From: Microbacterium radiodurans
GTDB taxonomy: Bacteria; Actinomycetota; Actinomycetes; Actinomycetales; Microbacteriaceae
DNA length: 64,000 nt
Assembly (NCBI RefSeq): GCF_008710705.1
Contig: NZ_VYRZ01000002.1
Coordinates: 124,001 to 188,000 of the forward strand
Direction of reading: 5' to 3'
In this document: positions 1-8,958 of the stretch, one piece after another
Layout of the letters: each line of letters begins with the position of its first letter
Position numbering within the stretch: position 1 is the stretch's first letter
Notes under the pieces: model-generated
Seen by the model: the letters and a program-made list of their open reading frames with translations, nothing else
Database searches by the model: none
Told to the model about the DNA's origin: nothing
Position numbers and translations under genes: made by a program

Positions 1-442
1 GGAGCTCCTTCGCGATCTCGATGTTCTCGGCCAACGGCACGGCCGAGCCGTCCCACATATGCGACTGGAAGATCGGCTGGCCGCCGTCCGCGACGGCCTG
101 CTCGGACGCCCCGATGAGCGGAAGCAGGAAGTCCTCGAGGGCCGGCTTCGGGCAGTGGTCGGTGTGGAGCGCGACGGTCACGGGGTAGTTCTTCGCGACT
201 TCGTGTGCGAACTTCGCGAAGGCGAGAGCGCCGGTGGCGCGGCCCTTCACCGTGTGACCGGCGAAGTAGTCGGCGCCGCCCGTGGTGACCTGGATGATGC
301 CGTCGGAGCCGGCTTCGGTGAGGCCCTGCAGGACCGCGTTGATCGACTGCGAGCTGGCGGCGTTGATCGCGGGGTAGGCGAAACCGCCGGCCTTCGCACG
401 ATCCAGCATCTCTGCGTACTGTTCGGGGGTGGCGATGGGCAT
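1..442 (-). CDS. fba: Class II fructose-bisphosphate aldolase, N-terminal part (cut by window edge)
   Basis: Glycolysis/gluconeogenesis enzyme that interconverts fructose-1,6-bisphosphate with DHAP and glyceraldehyde-3-phosphate in the cytoplasm. About 147 N-terminal residues are visible, beginning MPIATPEQYAEML. They include the zinc-binding stretch ALHTDHCPKP and the SHMWDGSA segment typical of class II (zinc) aldolases. The ATG is preceded by GAGGAG about 5 bases upstream, which decides the start. The C-terminal half lies outside the window. It is divergent from glpX, which works in the same pathway. Confidence 0.95.
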   Translation of the reverse strand, partial: MPIATPEQYAEMLDRAKAGGFAYPAINAASSQSINAVLQGLTEAGSDGIIQVTTGGADYFAGHTVKGRATGALAFAKFAHEVAKNYPVTVALHTDHCPKPALEDFLLPLIGASEQAVADGGQPIFQSHMWDGSAVPLAENIEIAKEL

Positions 443-620
443 GAGCGCTCCTCAGATCGGCGGTGTTACCGGCATCCACTTTATCGAAGCGACGTCCTCG
501 GGCCGCGGCCGGCTCCTGCGGTCCGCGAAAGGGTCCGGATGGTTGGGCTTAGCGTAAAGAATCGGGATTCCTTCGTCGGCTGACGCGGGCAAATCGGACG
601 ATTCCGCATATCGTCGGACC

Positions 621-626
621 TAAGCT
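621..626 (+). promoter_or_regulatory. -10 element of leaderless glpX promoter
   Basis: TAAGCT followed by 7 bases and the ATG at 634. It fits the TANNNT-N6-8-start layout seen at many genes in this window. No ribosome binding site is present between it and the start. Confidence 0.55.
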
Positions 627-633
627 GAGCGGC

Positions 634-1623
634 ATGGTGAGTCTGACCGCCGACATGAGTCCGCTGCATCCCGACCGCAACCTCGCTCTCGAGCTCGTCC
701 GTGCGACGGAGGCCGCAGCGATCCGCTCGGTGCCGTTCATCGGCCGCGGCGCGAAGGAGAAGGCCGACGGTGCTGCCGTCGACGCCATGCGGGCCTTTCT
801 GACGACGGTCAACTTCGACGGCGTCATCGTGATCGGCGAAGGCGAGAAGGACAATGCGCCGATGCTCTTCAACGGCGAGCACGTCGGTACCGGGCGCGGG
901 CCGCAGGCCGACATCGCGGTCGACCCGATCGACGGCACGACACTGACCGCCGAGGGCCGCAACAACGCGCTGTCGGTGATCGCCGTCGCCGACCGCGGGG
1001 CGATGCTCGACGCGTCGTCGGTGTTCTACATGGACAAGATCGTCACCGGCCCCGCCGGTGTCGGGGTCGTCGACATCCGGCTCCCCGTCGGAGAGAACAT
1101 CCGGCGACTCGCGGCGGCGCTGGGCAAGCCCGTCGATGAGCTCGTGGTCTCGGTGCTGAACCGTCCGCGTCACGCGCGGCTCATCGAAGAGATCCGCGAG
1201 GCGGGCGCCGGCACGCGCCTCATGAGCGACGGCGACGTGGCAGGAGGCATCAACGCGGCGCGGCACAACGCCCGCACCGACATGTGCGTCGGCATCGGCG
1301 GCAGCCCCGAGGGCATCGTCACCGCGTGTGCGATCAAGGCGCTCGGCGGGCACATCCAGGGACGCCTCTGGGCTCGCGACGACGACGAGAAGCAGCGCGG
1401 CATCGATGCGGGTCTCGCGCTCGACGGTCACGTCTACGAGGCCGACGATCTCGTCCGGGGGAAGAACACGATCTTCGTCGCCACGGGTGTCACCAACGGC
1501 GAGCTCGTCGCGGGCGTGCGTCGAGAGGGCGACTACGTCTACACCGAAAGCGTCGTGCTCCGCGGTGCGTCGGGCACTCTGCGACGGATCTCGTCGGAGC
1601 ACCTCACGTCGAAGTGGCTGTGA
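634..1623 (+). CDS. glpX: Class II fructose-1,6-bisphosphatase GlpX
   Basis: Removes the 1-phosphate of fructose-1,6-bisphosphate, the irreversible gluconeogenic step. The product is 329 residues, normal for GlpX. Metal and substrate motifs of the lithium-sensitive phosphatase superfamily are visible: VIGEGEKD near residue 70, DPIDGTT near 100, and LMSDGDVAGGI near 195. There is no Shine-Dalgarno sequence. A TAAGCT hexamer ends 7 bases before the ATG, so the mRNA is probably leaderless. An internal ATG (MSPLHPDRN) 21 bases downstream is a less likely start. It is divergent from fba across about 190 bases. Confidence 0.96.
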   Translation: MVSLTADMSPLHPDRNLALELVRATEAAAIRSVPFIGRGAKEKADGAAVDAMRAFLTTVNFDGVIVIGEGEKDNAPMLFNGEHVGTGRGPQADIAVDPIDGTTLTAEGRNNALSVIAVADRGAMLDASSVFYMDKIVTGPAGVGVVDIRLPVGENIRRLAAALGKPVDELVVSVLNRPRHARLIEEIREAGAGTRLMSDGDVAGGINAARHNARTDMCVGIGGSPEGIVTACAIKALGGHIQGRLWARDDDEKQRGIDAGLALDGHVYEADDLVRGKNTIFVATGVTNGELVAGVRREGDYVYTESVVLRGASGTLRRISSEHLTSKWL

Positions 1624-1754
1624 ACGGGCGGTAGAGCGCACATAACTATCGCGACACGGCTGGTGTCAAGCAGGGGCTCTCCCAGCAATGCTCTGTCAGA
1701 ATGACTGACGGTATCAACGGAGATGACCACCCTTTGTCAGCACCCGGGAGAACC

Positions 1755-1943
1755 ATGTCGACGACAGCGAACAGCCCGCAGACCGGTCAGGTCGCGATCC
1801 CGATCGACCCTGCGCGGCGTCCCGACGTCCTTCTCCGGCGCCGGCACCCCGAAGGTCACCAGGTCAGCTCATGGTGGATGATCGGCGCGTTCGTCGCCGT
1901 CTCCGTCGTCGCCGTCGCGCTGGTCAACGCCTTCCCCTCCTGA
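1755..1943 (+). CDS. Small single-pass membrane protein, unknown function
   Basis: A 62-residue protein starting MSTTANSPQTG. It has a soluble, proline- and arginine-rich N-terminal half and one hydrophobic helix (about residues 41-60, WWMIGAFVAVSVVAVALV) that ends almost at the C-terminus. GGGAGA a few bases upstream favours the ATG at 1755 over the in-frame ATG at 1701. The orientation suggests the N-terminus stays in the cytoplasm. I do not recognise the family. The gene ends 12 bases from the convergent rmuC. Confidence 0.7.
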   Translation: MSTTANSPQTGQVAIPIDPARRPDVLLRRRHPEGHQVSSWWMIGAFVAVSVVAVALVNAFPS

Positions 1944-1955
1944 TCGACCACTGAT

Positions 1956-3221
1956 TCAGCGCTCGGGCGTCTCCAGGCGATCGCGCAGCTCGCCGACGTC
2001 CGCCGCGAGCAGCTCCGGCGCCGTGAACGGTCGCGGCCCCGTCTCGATGCCGCTCGGGGCGGCGGCCGCATCGAGTCGGGTGTCGTCGATGCCGGGGAAC
2101 TTCCTCGCTGTCACGAGGACCCGGCTCTCGAGGCTGCCGACGAAACGGTTGTACGACTCGACGGTGCGTTCGATGGCGCGGCGCAACTCGCCGGCATGCG
2201 TCGCCAGACCGCCGAGACGCTGATAGAGCTCGGTGCCGAGGTCGAAGAGCCGGCGCGCGTCATCCGAGACGTTCTGCTGCGTCCAGGTGTAGGCGACGGT
2301 CTTGAGGACGGCCCAGAGGTTGACCGGAGAGGCGAGCGCGACACGTCGGCTGAAGGCGTAGTCGAGCAGGGCCGGGTCCTCGTCGAGGGCGGCGGCGAGC
2401 AGGGACTCGCTGGGGATGAAGCAGACGACGAACTCGGGGCTCGTCGACAGCCCCGCCCAGTAGGTCTTCTTCGCGAGCGCATCGACATGCGCGCGGACGG
2501 CTTTCACGTGCGCACCCAGAAGCGCCTTGCGACGCGCGCCGTCGTCGCCTTGCGCGGTGACCGGAATCGCGCTCGCTTCGAGGTAGGCGTCCAGCGGCAC
2601 CTTCGCGTCGACGGCCAGAGCCTTGTCGCCGGGGAGCCGGACCACGAGATCGGGACGGCCGGCTCCGGCATCCGTCGCGATCGTCGTCTGCGTCTCGAAG
2701 TCGACGTATCGGGTGAGCCCGGCCGACTCGACGATCCGACGCAACTGGGTCTCACCCCAGACGCCGCGGGTCGCACTCGAGCGCAACGCTCCCGCGAGCG
2801 ATTCCGTCGTTGCCCGGAGGGAGGCATCCGTCTCGCGCGCGAGACGGAGCTGCTCGGCGACGGAGCCGTACTGCTCACTGCGCTCGCGTTCGAGCGTCTC
2901 GACCTTGTGCTGCATGGCCTGCAGCGACTCCTGCACCGGTGCGAGGGCGCGCAGCACGGCCTGTTCGCGTCGCTCGCGCTCATCGCGAGCCGCTTGTTCC
3001 GCCCGGGACTGTGCGCCGAACTCGCGCTGAAGTTCGCGCTGGCGATCGAGCTGCTCGGCAAGGGCGTCTCGCTCGGCGCGGGCGACCGCGGCGCGCGCCT
3101 CAGCGTCGGCGCGGGCTGCCGCCGTGTGCTGACTCATTCGCGCGGTCGCTGCGAACCAGCCTGCGGCGGCGCCGGCGGCCAGACACAGCAGAGCGATGAC
3201 GATCAGCGGGAACGCGTCCAT
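1956..3221 (-). CDS. rmuC: DNA recombination protein RmuC
   Basis: A 421-residue RmuC-family protein, thought to limit inversions at short repeats and related to restriction-type nuclease folds. An N-terminal membrane helix (residues 4-25) is followed by a long charged coiled coil (about 35-130, rich in E, R and A). The conserved RmuC domain (about 145-380) includes RGVWGETQLRRIVE, the AVDAKVPLDAYL motif and FIPSE. The start is taken at the MDAFPLIV methionine so that the hydrophobic segment is N-terminal. The open frame continues upstream but is non-coding there. It lies downstream of the exonuclease gene on the same strand. Confidence 0.92.
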   Translation of the reverse strand: MDAFPLIVIALLCLAAGAAAGWFAATARMSQHTAAARADAEARAAVARAERDALAEQLDRQRELQREFGAQSRAEQAARDERERREQAVLRALAPVQESLQAMQHKVETLERERSEQYGSVAEQLRLARETDASLRATTESLAGALRSSATRGVWGETQLRRIVESAGLTRYVDFETQTTIATDAGAGRPDLVVRLPGDKALAVDAKVPLDAYLEASAIPVTAQGDDGARRKALLGAHVKAVRAHVDALAKKTYWAGLSTSPEFVVCFIPSESLLAAALDEDPALLDYAFSRRVALASPVNLWAVLKTVAYTWTQQNVSDDARRLFDLGTELYQRLGGLATHAGELRRAIERTVESYNRFVGSLESRVLVTARKFPGIDDTRLDAAAAPSGIETGPRPFTAPELLAADVGELRDRLETPER

Positions 3222-3298
3222 GCCGCCATGATGCCCGCGGGGTCCGACATCGCACTCGAGGCGAGCCGTCGGCCGGTGAACCGGCAGACGAAGCGAAC

Positions 3299-3895
3299 TC
3301 AGGCGGTCGCGAACTCGGCTGCCACGAGGGCGTCGTGCTCGGGGATGCGCACGCCGAGGAGCATCGCGAGCTCCACGACGTCCGAGGCGCCCGCACGTCC
3401 CGCGGCGTCGATCACGATGTGCGCGCACGCGAGGGCATCGGCGAGGGCATCGTGGTGGGCGAAGTCGAGGAAGCCGACGGCTGCGGCGACCAGCGGCAGT
3501 CGGTAGGAGTCGAGCTGGTAGGTCTTGCGGGCGAGCTGGACGCTGCAGAGCGAGCGGATGGCCGGGAGAGCCGCCGCCGTCGCCTCGCATGCGCGACGCA
3601 GGACCGCCACGTCGAACCCCGCGTTGTGGGCGACGAGGACGTCGTCGCCGATGAAGGCGAGGAGGTCGGGCAGCTGCTCCCGCCACGTGGCCGCGGAGCG
3701 CACTCTGTCGGGGGTGATGCCGTGGATCGACACGTTGATGTCGAAGAACCTGTCGTGCCCGGCGGGAGGCCGGATCAGCCAGCCGGCCGAGGCGACGACC
3801 TCGCCGTTTCGCACCCTCACCAGACCGACCGAACAGGCCGAGGCGCTCGAGGAGTTCGCCGTCTCGAAGTCGATCGCGGTGAAGTCCAGGGGCAC
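3299..3895 (-). CDS. DnaQ-like 3'-5' exonuclease
   Basis: A 198-residue stand-alone DEDDh exonuclease domain resembling the epsilon subunit of DNA polymerase III. Exo I is seen as FTAIDFETAN near residue 8, Exo II as LVAHNAGFDVAVL near 90, and the final His-x4-Asp as FAHHDALADALA near 147. The start is a GTG. It is too short to carry a GIY-YIG or BRCT partner domain, so it probably acts in repair or RNA processing and not replication. rmuC follows 77 bases downstream, giving a small DNA-maintenance pair. Confidence 0.88.
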   Translation of the reverse strand: MPLDFTAIDFETANSSSASACSVGLVRVRNGEVVASAGWLIRPPAGHDRFFDINVSIHGITPDRVRSAATWREQLPDLLAFIGDDVLVAHNAGFDVAVLRRACEATAAALPAIRSLCSVQLARKTYQLDSYRLPLVAAAVGFLDFAHHDALADALACAHIVIDAAGRAGASDVVELAMLLGVRIPEHDALVAAEFATA

Positions 3896-3985
3896 GCCTC
3901 AAGAGTCACCCGGGCGCCGCATGTCGTCGCGGAGGCGCGCCGGATTCGCGACGGGCGGGCACGCGGAGGGGGGAGGCCACCCGCG

Positions 3986-3991
3986 TAGACT
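3986..3991 (+). promoter_or_regulatory. -10 element of leaderless ychF promoter
   Basis: TAGACT followed by an 8-base spacer and the GTG start at 4000. No Shine-Dalgarno sequence lies between them. Confidence 0.55.
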
Positions 3992-3999
3992 GGACTCCC

Positions 4000-5073
4000 G
4001 TGGCTCTTACCATCGGAATCGTCGGTCTCCCCAACGTCGGCAAGTCGACGCTCTTCAACGCGCTGACCAAGAATCAGGTTCTCGCGGCGAACTACCCGTT
4101 CGCCACGATCGAGCCGAATGTGGGCGTCGTGAACCTGCCCGACCCGCGCCTGCAGGTGCTCGCCGGCATCTTCTCGTCGGAGCGCATCCTGCCCGCTGCC
4201 GTGTCGTTCGTCGACATCGCCGGCATCGTCCGCGGAGCGTCGGAAGGCGAGGGACTCGGCAACCAGTTCCTCGCCAACATCCGCGAGGCCGACGCGATCG
4301 CGCAGGTCGTGCGCGGGTTCGCCGACGATGACGTCGTGCATGTCGAGGGCGCGGTCAACCCGCAGAACGACATGGAGACGATCAACGCCGAGCTCCAGCT
4401 CGCCGACCTCCAGACCCTCGAGAAGGCGATCACCCGCTACGAGAAGGAGGTGCGCGGCAAGAAGCTCGACCCCGCGGTGCTCGAGGCGGCGAAGGCGGCT
4501 CAGGATGCGCTGCAGCGCGGCGAGCTGCTGTCGGGATCGGCCCTCGATCTCGCGCCGATCGCGGAACTCGGCCTCCTCACCGCCAAGCCCTTCATCTTCG
4601 TCTTCAACGTCGACGAGGCCGTGCTCACCGACGACGCCCGCAAGGCGGAGCTCGCCGCTCTCGTCGCTCCCGCGCAGGCCGTCTTCCTCGACGCGAAGAT
4701 CGAGTCGGAGCTCATCGACCTCGACCCGGAGGAGGCGGCGGAGCTGCTCGCGTCGACCGGACAGGACGAGTCGGGTCTCGACCAGCTCGCGCGGATCGGG
4801 TTCGACACGCTCGGACTGCAGACGTATCTGACGGCGGGCCCGAAGGAGGCTCGCGCCTGGACGATCGGCAAGGGATGGAAGGCCCCGCAGGCGGCCGGTG
4901 TCATCCACACCGATTTCGAGAAGGGCTTCATCAAGGCCGAGGTCATCTCGTTCGACGATCTCGTCGCGACCGGTTCCGTCGCCGAGGCCCGCTCCAAGGG
5001 CAAGGCGCGCCTCGAGGGCAAGGACTACGTCATGCAGGACGGCGACGTCGTGGAGTTCCGCTTCAACGTCTGA
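4000..5073 (+). CDS. ychF: Redox-regulated ATPase YchF (Obg-like ATPase)
   Basis: A 357-residue ribosome-associated P-loop protein that prefers ATP. It shows G1 GLPNVGKST (residues 8-16), switch/G3 FVDIAGIVRGASEGEGLGN (about 70), a modified G4 NVDE near 202, and a C-terminal TGS domain ending VVEFRFNV. The start is GTG, with TAGACT 8 bases upstream and no ribosome binding site. It is divergent from the exonuclease gene. Confidence 0.97.
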   Translation: MALTIGIVGLPNVGKSTLFNALTKNQVLAANYPFATIEPNVGVVNLPDPRLQVLAGIFSSERILPAAVSFVDIAGIVRGASEGEGLGNQFLANIREADAIAQVVRGFADDDVVHVEGAVNPQNDMETINAELQLADLQTLEKAITRYEKEVRGKKLDPAVLEAAKAAQDALQRGELLSGSALDLAPIAELGLLTAKPFIFVFNVDEAVLTDDARKAELAALVAPAQAVFLDAKIESELIDLDPEEAAELLASTGQDESGLDQLARIGFDTLGLQTYLTAGPKEARAWTIGKGWKAPQAAGVIHTDFEKGFIKAEVISFDDLVATGSVAEARSKGKARLEGKDYVMQDGDVVEFRFNV

Positions 5074-5196
5074 CCACGAGCGCGAGCGTGTCCGGCCGAT
5101 GGACACCTCCTCCCCAGCGGCATCGAGCGTCGCGTCGTCGACAGATCGAGGAGGTGATCGAGTGTCGTGTCGGTGCCCCATGGCAAAATGGCGAAC

Positions 5197-6537
5197 ATGC
5201 GGACGAACCCATCGAGCAGCGACGAGGAGTCGTGGGCGCGCATCCGCGTCGAGCTCGACGGCGCCGAGGGGCTGCTTCGTTCGCAGGATGCCGTCGAGGT
5301 CGCTCGGTTGCGGAAGCTCGCTGTCCTCGGTCGTGAGGCGCTGTCGATGTCGCGGCGGAACGGCCTGTTGGGTCGTGAGACGGACATGCAGCTGCGGGCC
5401 GTCGCGGCGGAGTTCGCCGCGATCGCGCGATGCGGTGATCGGCGTGTGCAGAACGAAATCGGGCGGGCGTTGGAGATCGTCGATGGGAACCCGCTCGTGC
5501 TCGCCGCGTGGGAAGAGGGCCGGCTCACGGCCAAGCATGTCGACGATGTGGTGAAGCTCGGCCGGAACATCCCCGAGGAGAACCACGAGGAATGGCAGGA
5601 AGCCGCGATCGCCGTCGCCGAACGGGATGTGCCAGCGCGGGTCCGCCCGGCATTGGAGTCGTTGGCGCAGCACTTCACCGCCCGCACGCTCGCGGAACGC
5701 CACAAAGCGGCTGTCGCCGATCGGGGCGTGTTCCTGCGTGACCTGGGTGACGGGATGTCGGAGCTCACACTCCGCGGCGCGACGACGCTGCTGGTCGCGA
5801 TCGACGATCGGCTCAACCAGATGGCGGTGTCGACGATCGATGCGGCGAAGGAAGCGGCCGTGGATGCTCGCGCGGCGGGCGAGGAGCACGAGCCCGATAC
5901 GCGCACCCGTCAGCAGGTCCGAGCGGACGTGCTCTGCGATCTGGGCCTGACCGGCGGACCCGCAATAGACCCCACGCACGGGAGGGACGGAAAGACCTCG
6001 CTCGGGGCGATCCGCGCGCGCGTGCAGCTCGTCGTCACCGCCGACACCCTCGCAGGGAAGGACGACCGCGCCGCCGAACTCGTCGGCGCGGGCCTGATCG
6101 ACGCGGACACTGCCCGCACCCTGGCCGGGGATGCCGCCCTGTGGGACCGGGTCTACCTGGACGCGACGACGAAGACCGTGACGCGTGTCGATCAGTACCG
6201 GCCACCGGCCGCGCTCCGCCGGATGCTGCAAGCCCGCGACCGACACTGCCGGTGGCCGGGATGCCACCTCCCCGCGATCCGGTGCGAACTGGACCATTCG
6301 ATCGATCACGCCCTGGGTGGGCCGACGTGCGAGTCGAACCTGTGCAACCTGTGCCAACGGCACCACTCGATGAAGCAGTTCACCGACTGGCTCGTCGTTC
6401 AACTCGGCGCCGGGGTGATCCAATGGACCTCACCCACCGGGCGCATCTACCGCGAAGATCTTGCTGTTCCATCGGTCTGCTTCACGCCTGAGTTCGTCGC
6501 CGAACGACCCCCACCCGAACCACCACCCCCGTTCTGA
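5197..6537 (+). CDS. DUF222 / HNH endonuclease protein (13E12-repeat type)
   Basis: A multi-copy actinobacterial family with an N-terminal alpha-helical DUF222 region (about 20-280) and a C-terminal HNH nuclease domain. The zinc and catalytic motifs are visible: a CRWPGCHLP pair of cysteines, CELDHSIDHALGG and CNLCQRHHSMK. Function is unproven; a role in mobile or multicopy elements has been proposed for the family. The start is uncertain. CAAAAT lies 7 bases before the ATG at 5197, but ATG 5188 or GTG 5167 (behind GAGGAGG) are in frame and would add 3 or 10 residues. The tail ends in a proline run. Confidence 0.85.
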   Translation: MRTNPSSSDEESWARIRVELDGAEGLLRSQDAVEVARLRKLAVLGREALSMSRRNGLLGRETDMQLRAVAAEFAAIARCGDRRVQNEIGRALEIVDGNPLVLAAWEEGRLTAKHVDDVVKLGRNIPEENHEEWQEAAIAVAERDVPARVRPALESLAQHFTARTLAERHKAAVADRGVFLRDLGDGMSELTLRGATTLLVAIDDRLNQMAVSTIDAAKEAAVDARAAGEEHEPDTRTRQQVRADVLCDLGLTGGPAIDPTHGRDGKTSLGAIRARVQLVVTADTLAGKDDRAAELVGAGLIDADTARTLAGDAALWDRVYLDATTKTVTRVDQYRPPAALRRMLQARDRHCRWPGCHLPAIRCELDHSIDHALGGPTCESNLCNLCQRHHSMKQFTDWLVVQLGAGVIQWTSPTGRIYREDLAVPSVCFTPEFVAERPPPEPPPPF

Positions 6538-6737
6538 CAGCTGCCCGCCCCGCTCCCAGGCTTCGAGCGAGCCCCGGCGAGTCGAAACCACTCCAACGCG
6601 CCCACGGTTCGGACCCGTCGCCGTGCTCGAGGCTCACGGTGCGGGAGGGGCGGACGGGTAGAGTCGGCGGGTGGCCGGCCGGGCTGTGTGGCGCGGAGCC
6701 CGATCACGGGAGACGAGACGAGCGCGGGGGAGCGGGC
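6538..6737. other. Intergenic stretch, no gene seen
   Basis: About 200 bases between the HNH gene and the YigZ gene. The overlapping open frames here have no recognisable product. Nothing beyond the YigZ ribosome binding site near its right edge can be supported. Confidence 0.5.
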
Positions 6738-7319
6738 ATGGCCTTCACGCTGTCGACTGCCGCTACGAGCGAGCTGGTGGTCCGCAAGAGCCGTTTCCTG
6801 GGCTGCGTCGAACCCCTCTCAAACCGCGACGAAGCGGCATCCCGCATCGCCGATCTCCGACGTCGGCATCCCGATGCGCGTCACGTCTGCTCGGCGTTCC
6901 TCGCGGGCGGTCACTCGTCCGCGAACGACGACGGCGAGCCGAGCGGAACGGCCGGGCGTCCGATGATCGAGGTGCTCCGCCACCAGCAGCTCGAGGGCGT
7001 GCTCGCCACCGTCGTCCGCTACTTCGGCGGCGTCAAGCTCGGTGCCGGCGGGCTCGTCCGCGCCTACACCCAGGCCGTCGCCGACGCGCTCGACGGCGTC
7101 GAGCGGATCCGACTCGTCCGGACCTCGGTCGTCAGCGTGACGATTCCCTACGCGATCGAGGGCGTCGTGCGCCGTGAGATCGACAACGCCGGAGTGACTC
7201 CGCTCGCCGCCGATCACCACCGTGACGTCACCATCACCGTCGAGATCGACGACGAGCGCCTCGCGCGCCTCCGCGTCCGCATCGACGACGCCTCGCAGGG
7301 GCGGGCTCGCTGGAGCTGA
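6738..7319 (+). CDS. YigZ / IMPACT family protein
   Basis: A 193-residue UPF0029 (IMPACT) protein. The conserved core is visible: SRFLGCVEPL, HVCSAFLAGG, DDGEPSGTAGRPM and the strongly conserved VVRYFGGVKLGAGGLVRAY segment. A smaller C-terminal ferredoxin-like domain (about 135-190) follows. The biochemical role is unsettled; eukaryotic IMPACT binds the translation regulator GCN1. The ATG at 6738 is chosen because GGGGGAG sits just upstream and the protein then begins at the usual conserved MAFTL region. A longer in-frame start at 6639 gives unconserved sequence. Confidence 0.9.
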   Translation: MAFTLSTAATSELVVRKSRFLGCVEPLSNRDEAASRIADLRRRHPDARHVCSAFLAGGHSSANDDGEPSGTAGRPMIEVLRHQQLEGVLATVVRYFGGVKLGAGGLVRAYTQAVADALDGVERIRLVRTSVVSVTIPYAIEGVVRREIDNAGVTPLAADHHRDVTITVEIDDERLARLRVRIDDASQGRARWS

Positions 7320-7337
7320 CCGCGCCCCGGCGCCTCG

Positions 7338-8378
7338 TCACCGCCGCGGGTCGATGATCGTGATGCCGCCAGCGGGCCGATCCACCATCGACGGCAGCAA
7401 CGCTGCGCCTTCCGCCAACCCGACGGTCCGGGACACGAGGTCGGCGGGCCGCAGTGCTCCACCGGCGATCAGCTCGAGCATCGCCGGATAGTCTCGCGCC
7501 GCCATCCCGTGGCTCCCGAGCAGGTCGAGCTCCCACGCCACGGCTCGAGAGAGGGCGACCGGCGTCAGCCCGTCCTCCGAGGCGAGAAGCCCGATCTGCA
7601 CGTGCCGACCACGCCGGCGCAGCGAGAGCACGGCGCCGGCGCAGGTCCGCTCGCTGCCGACCGCATCGACGGAGACGTGCGCGCCACCGCCGGTGACCGC
7701 GACGACCGCCGCCGCGACGTCGTCCGCGATCCCGGCCGCGACCGTCGCCTCTGCGCCGACTCGGCGAGCCAGATCCAGAGCGGCGGACGATCGATCGACC
7801 GCCACCACGCGCGCTCCGAGCGCGCGTGCGATCATCACGGCACTCAGTCCCACCCCGCCCGCACCGACCACGGCGACCCACTCGCCGGGCTGCACCCGCG
7901 CTCGAGCCGTCAGGGCACGGAAAGCGGTCGCGAAGCGGCATCCGAGCGACGCCGCCGCGGAAAGCGGCACATCGTCGGGCACCCGCACCAGGTTCGTCTC
8001 GGCGGCGAAGACCGCCACGCGCTCCGCGAACGAGCCGGCGTCGGTGAACCCGGGCTGTCGCTGAGCCGGGCATACCTGCGCGTCGCCCGCACGGCACCAA
8101 TCGCACGCGCCGCAGCCGTTGACGAATGGCGCCGTGACCCGGTCGCCGACGTTCCAGCCACGCACGTCGGCGCCGACGGCCGCGACGATGCCGGCGAACT
8201 CATGACCCGGTACGTAGGGGAGTCCGACGTCGTCGTGCCCCGCCCACGCATGCCAGTCGCTGCGGCAGAGGCCGGTGGCGTGCACCTCGACGAGAACCCC
8301 GTCGGCAGGCGTCTCGGGATCGGGAACCTCCCGCACCGTCGGCGTACCACCGGGCGCCTCGATCACCACCGCTCGCAC
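7338..8378 (-). CDS. Zinc-dependent alcohol dehydrogenase (MDR family)
   Basis: A 346-residue medium-chain NAD(P)-dependent alcohol dehydrogenase. Catalytic zinc ligands are visible at C38 (GLCRSDWH), H59-E60 (GHEF) and C147. The structural zinc lobe has C89, C92, C95 and C103. The Rossmann motif VVGAGGVGLSAV is near residue 170. The alcohol substrate cannot be told from sequence. The start is GTG, with TACGCT 7 bases upstream and no ribosome binding site. It is convergent with the YigZ gene. Confidence 0.92.
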   Translation of the reverse strand: MRAVVIEAPGGTPTVREVPDPETPADGVLVEVHATGLCRSDWHAWAGHDDVGLPYVPGHEFAGIVAAVGADVRGWNVGDRVTAPFVNGCGACDWCRAGDAQVCPAQRQPGFTDAGSFAERVAVFAAETNLVRVPDDVPLSAAASLGCRFATAFRALTARARVQPGEWVAVVGAGGVGLSAVMIARALGARVVAVDRSSAALDLARRVGAEATVAAGIADDVAAAVVAVTGGGAHVSVDAVGSERTCAGAVLSLRRRGRHVQIGLLASEDGLTPVALSRAVAWELDLLGSHGMAARDYPAMLELIAGGALRPADLVSRTVGLAEGAALLPSMVDRPAGGITIIDPRR

Positions 8379-8385
8379 GGGAGAC

Positions 8386-8391
8386 AGCGTA
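8386..8391 (-). promoter_or_regulatory. -10 element of leaderless alcohol dehydrogenase promoter
   Basis: Read on the minus strand, TACGCT is followed by 7 bases and the GTG at 8378. There is no ribosome binding site between. Confidence 0.5.
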
Positions 8392-8423
8392 CGCGCCCCG
8401 TCGGCGCCGAGAGTCCGCGGGGC

Positions 8424-8780
8424 TCAGGCGTCGCGGAAGCCCTCGAGGTCGGGGTCCCACTGGGTGGGAACCTCGTCGACCGGATACAGGTGCGCACCGG
8501 TCTGACGACGGGGGTAGCTCTCGTGCATCCGCAGCGACTCGGCGCCCTCCGAGAAGTCCGGCTCGTCGTCCGTCCACGAGACCGGCGCGGACAGGACATC
8601 ATTGCCGACACCGATCACGAGCTCGGCCTCGTCGGTGCGGCCCGACTCCTCGAGGACGATCGGGATGCGGACGGCTTCGGCACGCCCGTAGTTGGCGACC
8701 GCTGCCGTGAGTTCGACCAGCGCCGCCGCCACATCGTCCGTCGTGATCACCGTGTCGCCCGCGTACGTGATTCGTCTCAT
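8424..8780 (-). CDS. Hypothetical protein, 118 residues
   Basis: A soluble, acidic 118-residue protein beginning MRRITYAGDTVITT and ending DPDLEGFRDA. The N-terminal half has an alternating pattern suggesting a small alpha/beta fold; the tail (about 85-118) looks extended and contains RMHESYPRRQTG. No membrane segment or known motif is seen. The frame is open upstream to 8960, but the ATG at 8780 begins the part with normal protein composition. Its 3' end lies 45 bases from the alcohol dehydrogenase start, so the two could be co-transcribed. Function unknown. Confidence 0.7.
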   Translation of the reverse strand: MRRITYAGDTVITTDDVAAALVELTAAVANYGRAEAVRIPIVLEESGRTDEAELVIGVGNDVLSAPVSWTDDEPDFSEGAESLRMHESYPRRQTGAHLYPVDEVPTQWDPDLEGFRDA

Positions 8781-8958
8781 GGCCCCATGGTCGCCGTCGC
8801 TGCCGCACGCTGTCGTGCTGTTGCCTTCTCCACTGCCATGCCCTAGGGGGGGTCGATGATCACACGCCCCCCGCGTGCGGTCAAGCGCCGTGAACCGCCG
8901 CACCGCGACGACGTAGCGTCGTCCTCGATCGGGAAGCACCCGGCGGGAAGGCGAGACC

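Noticed and set aside
59..583. 174-residue plus-strand frame at the window start
   Set aside because: Antisense to the well-supported fba N-terminus and running into the fba-glpX intergenic region.
481..1641. Long antisense open frame opposite glpX (386 residues)
   Set aside because: Shadow frame of a GC-rich gene; no recognisable domains, and glpX on the other strand is clear.
3817..6423. 868-residue minus-strand open frame
   Set aside because: Lies opposite ychF and the HNH gene; composition is typical of GC-rich antisense frames.
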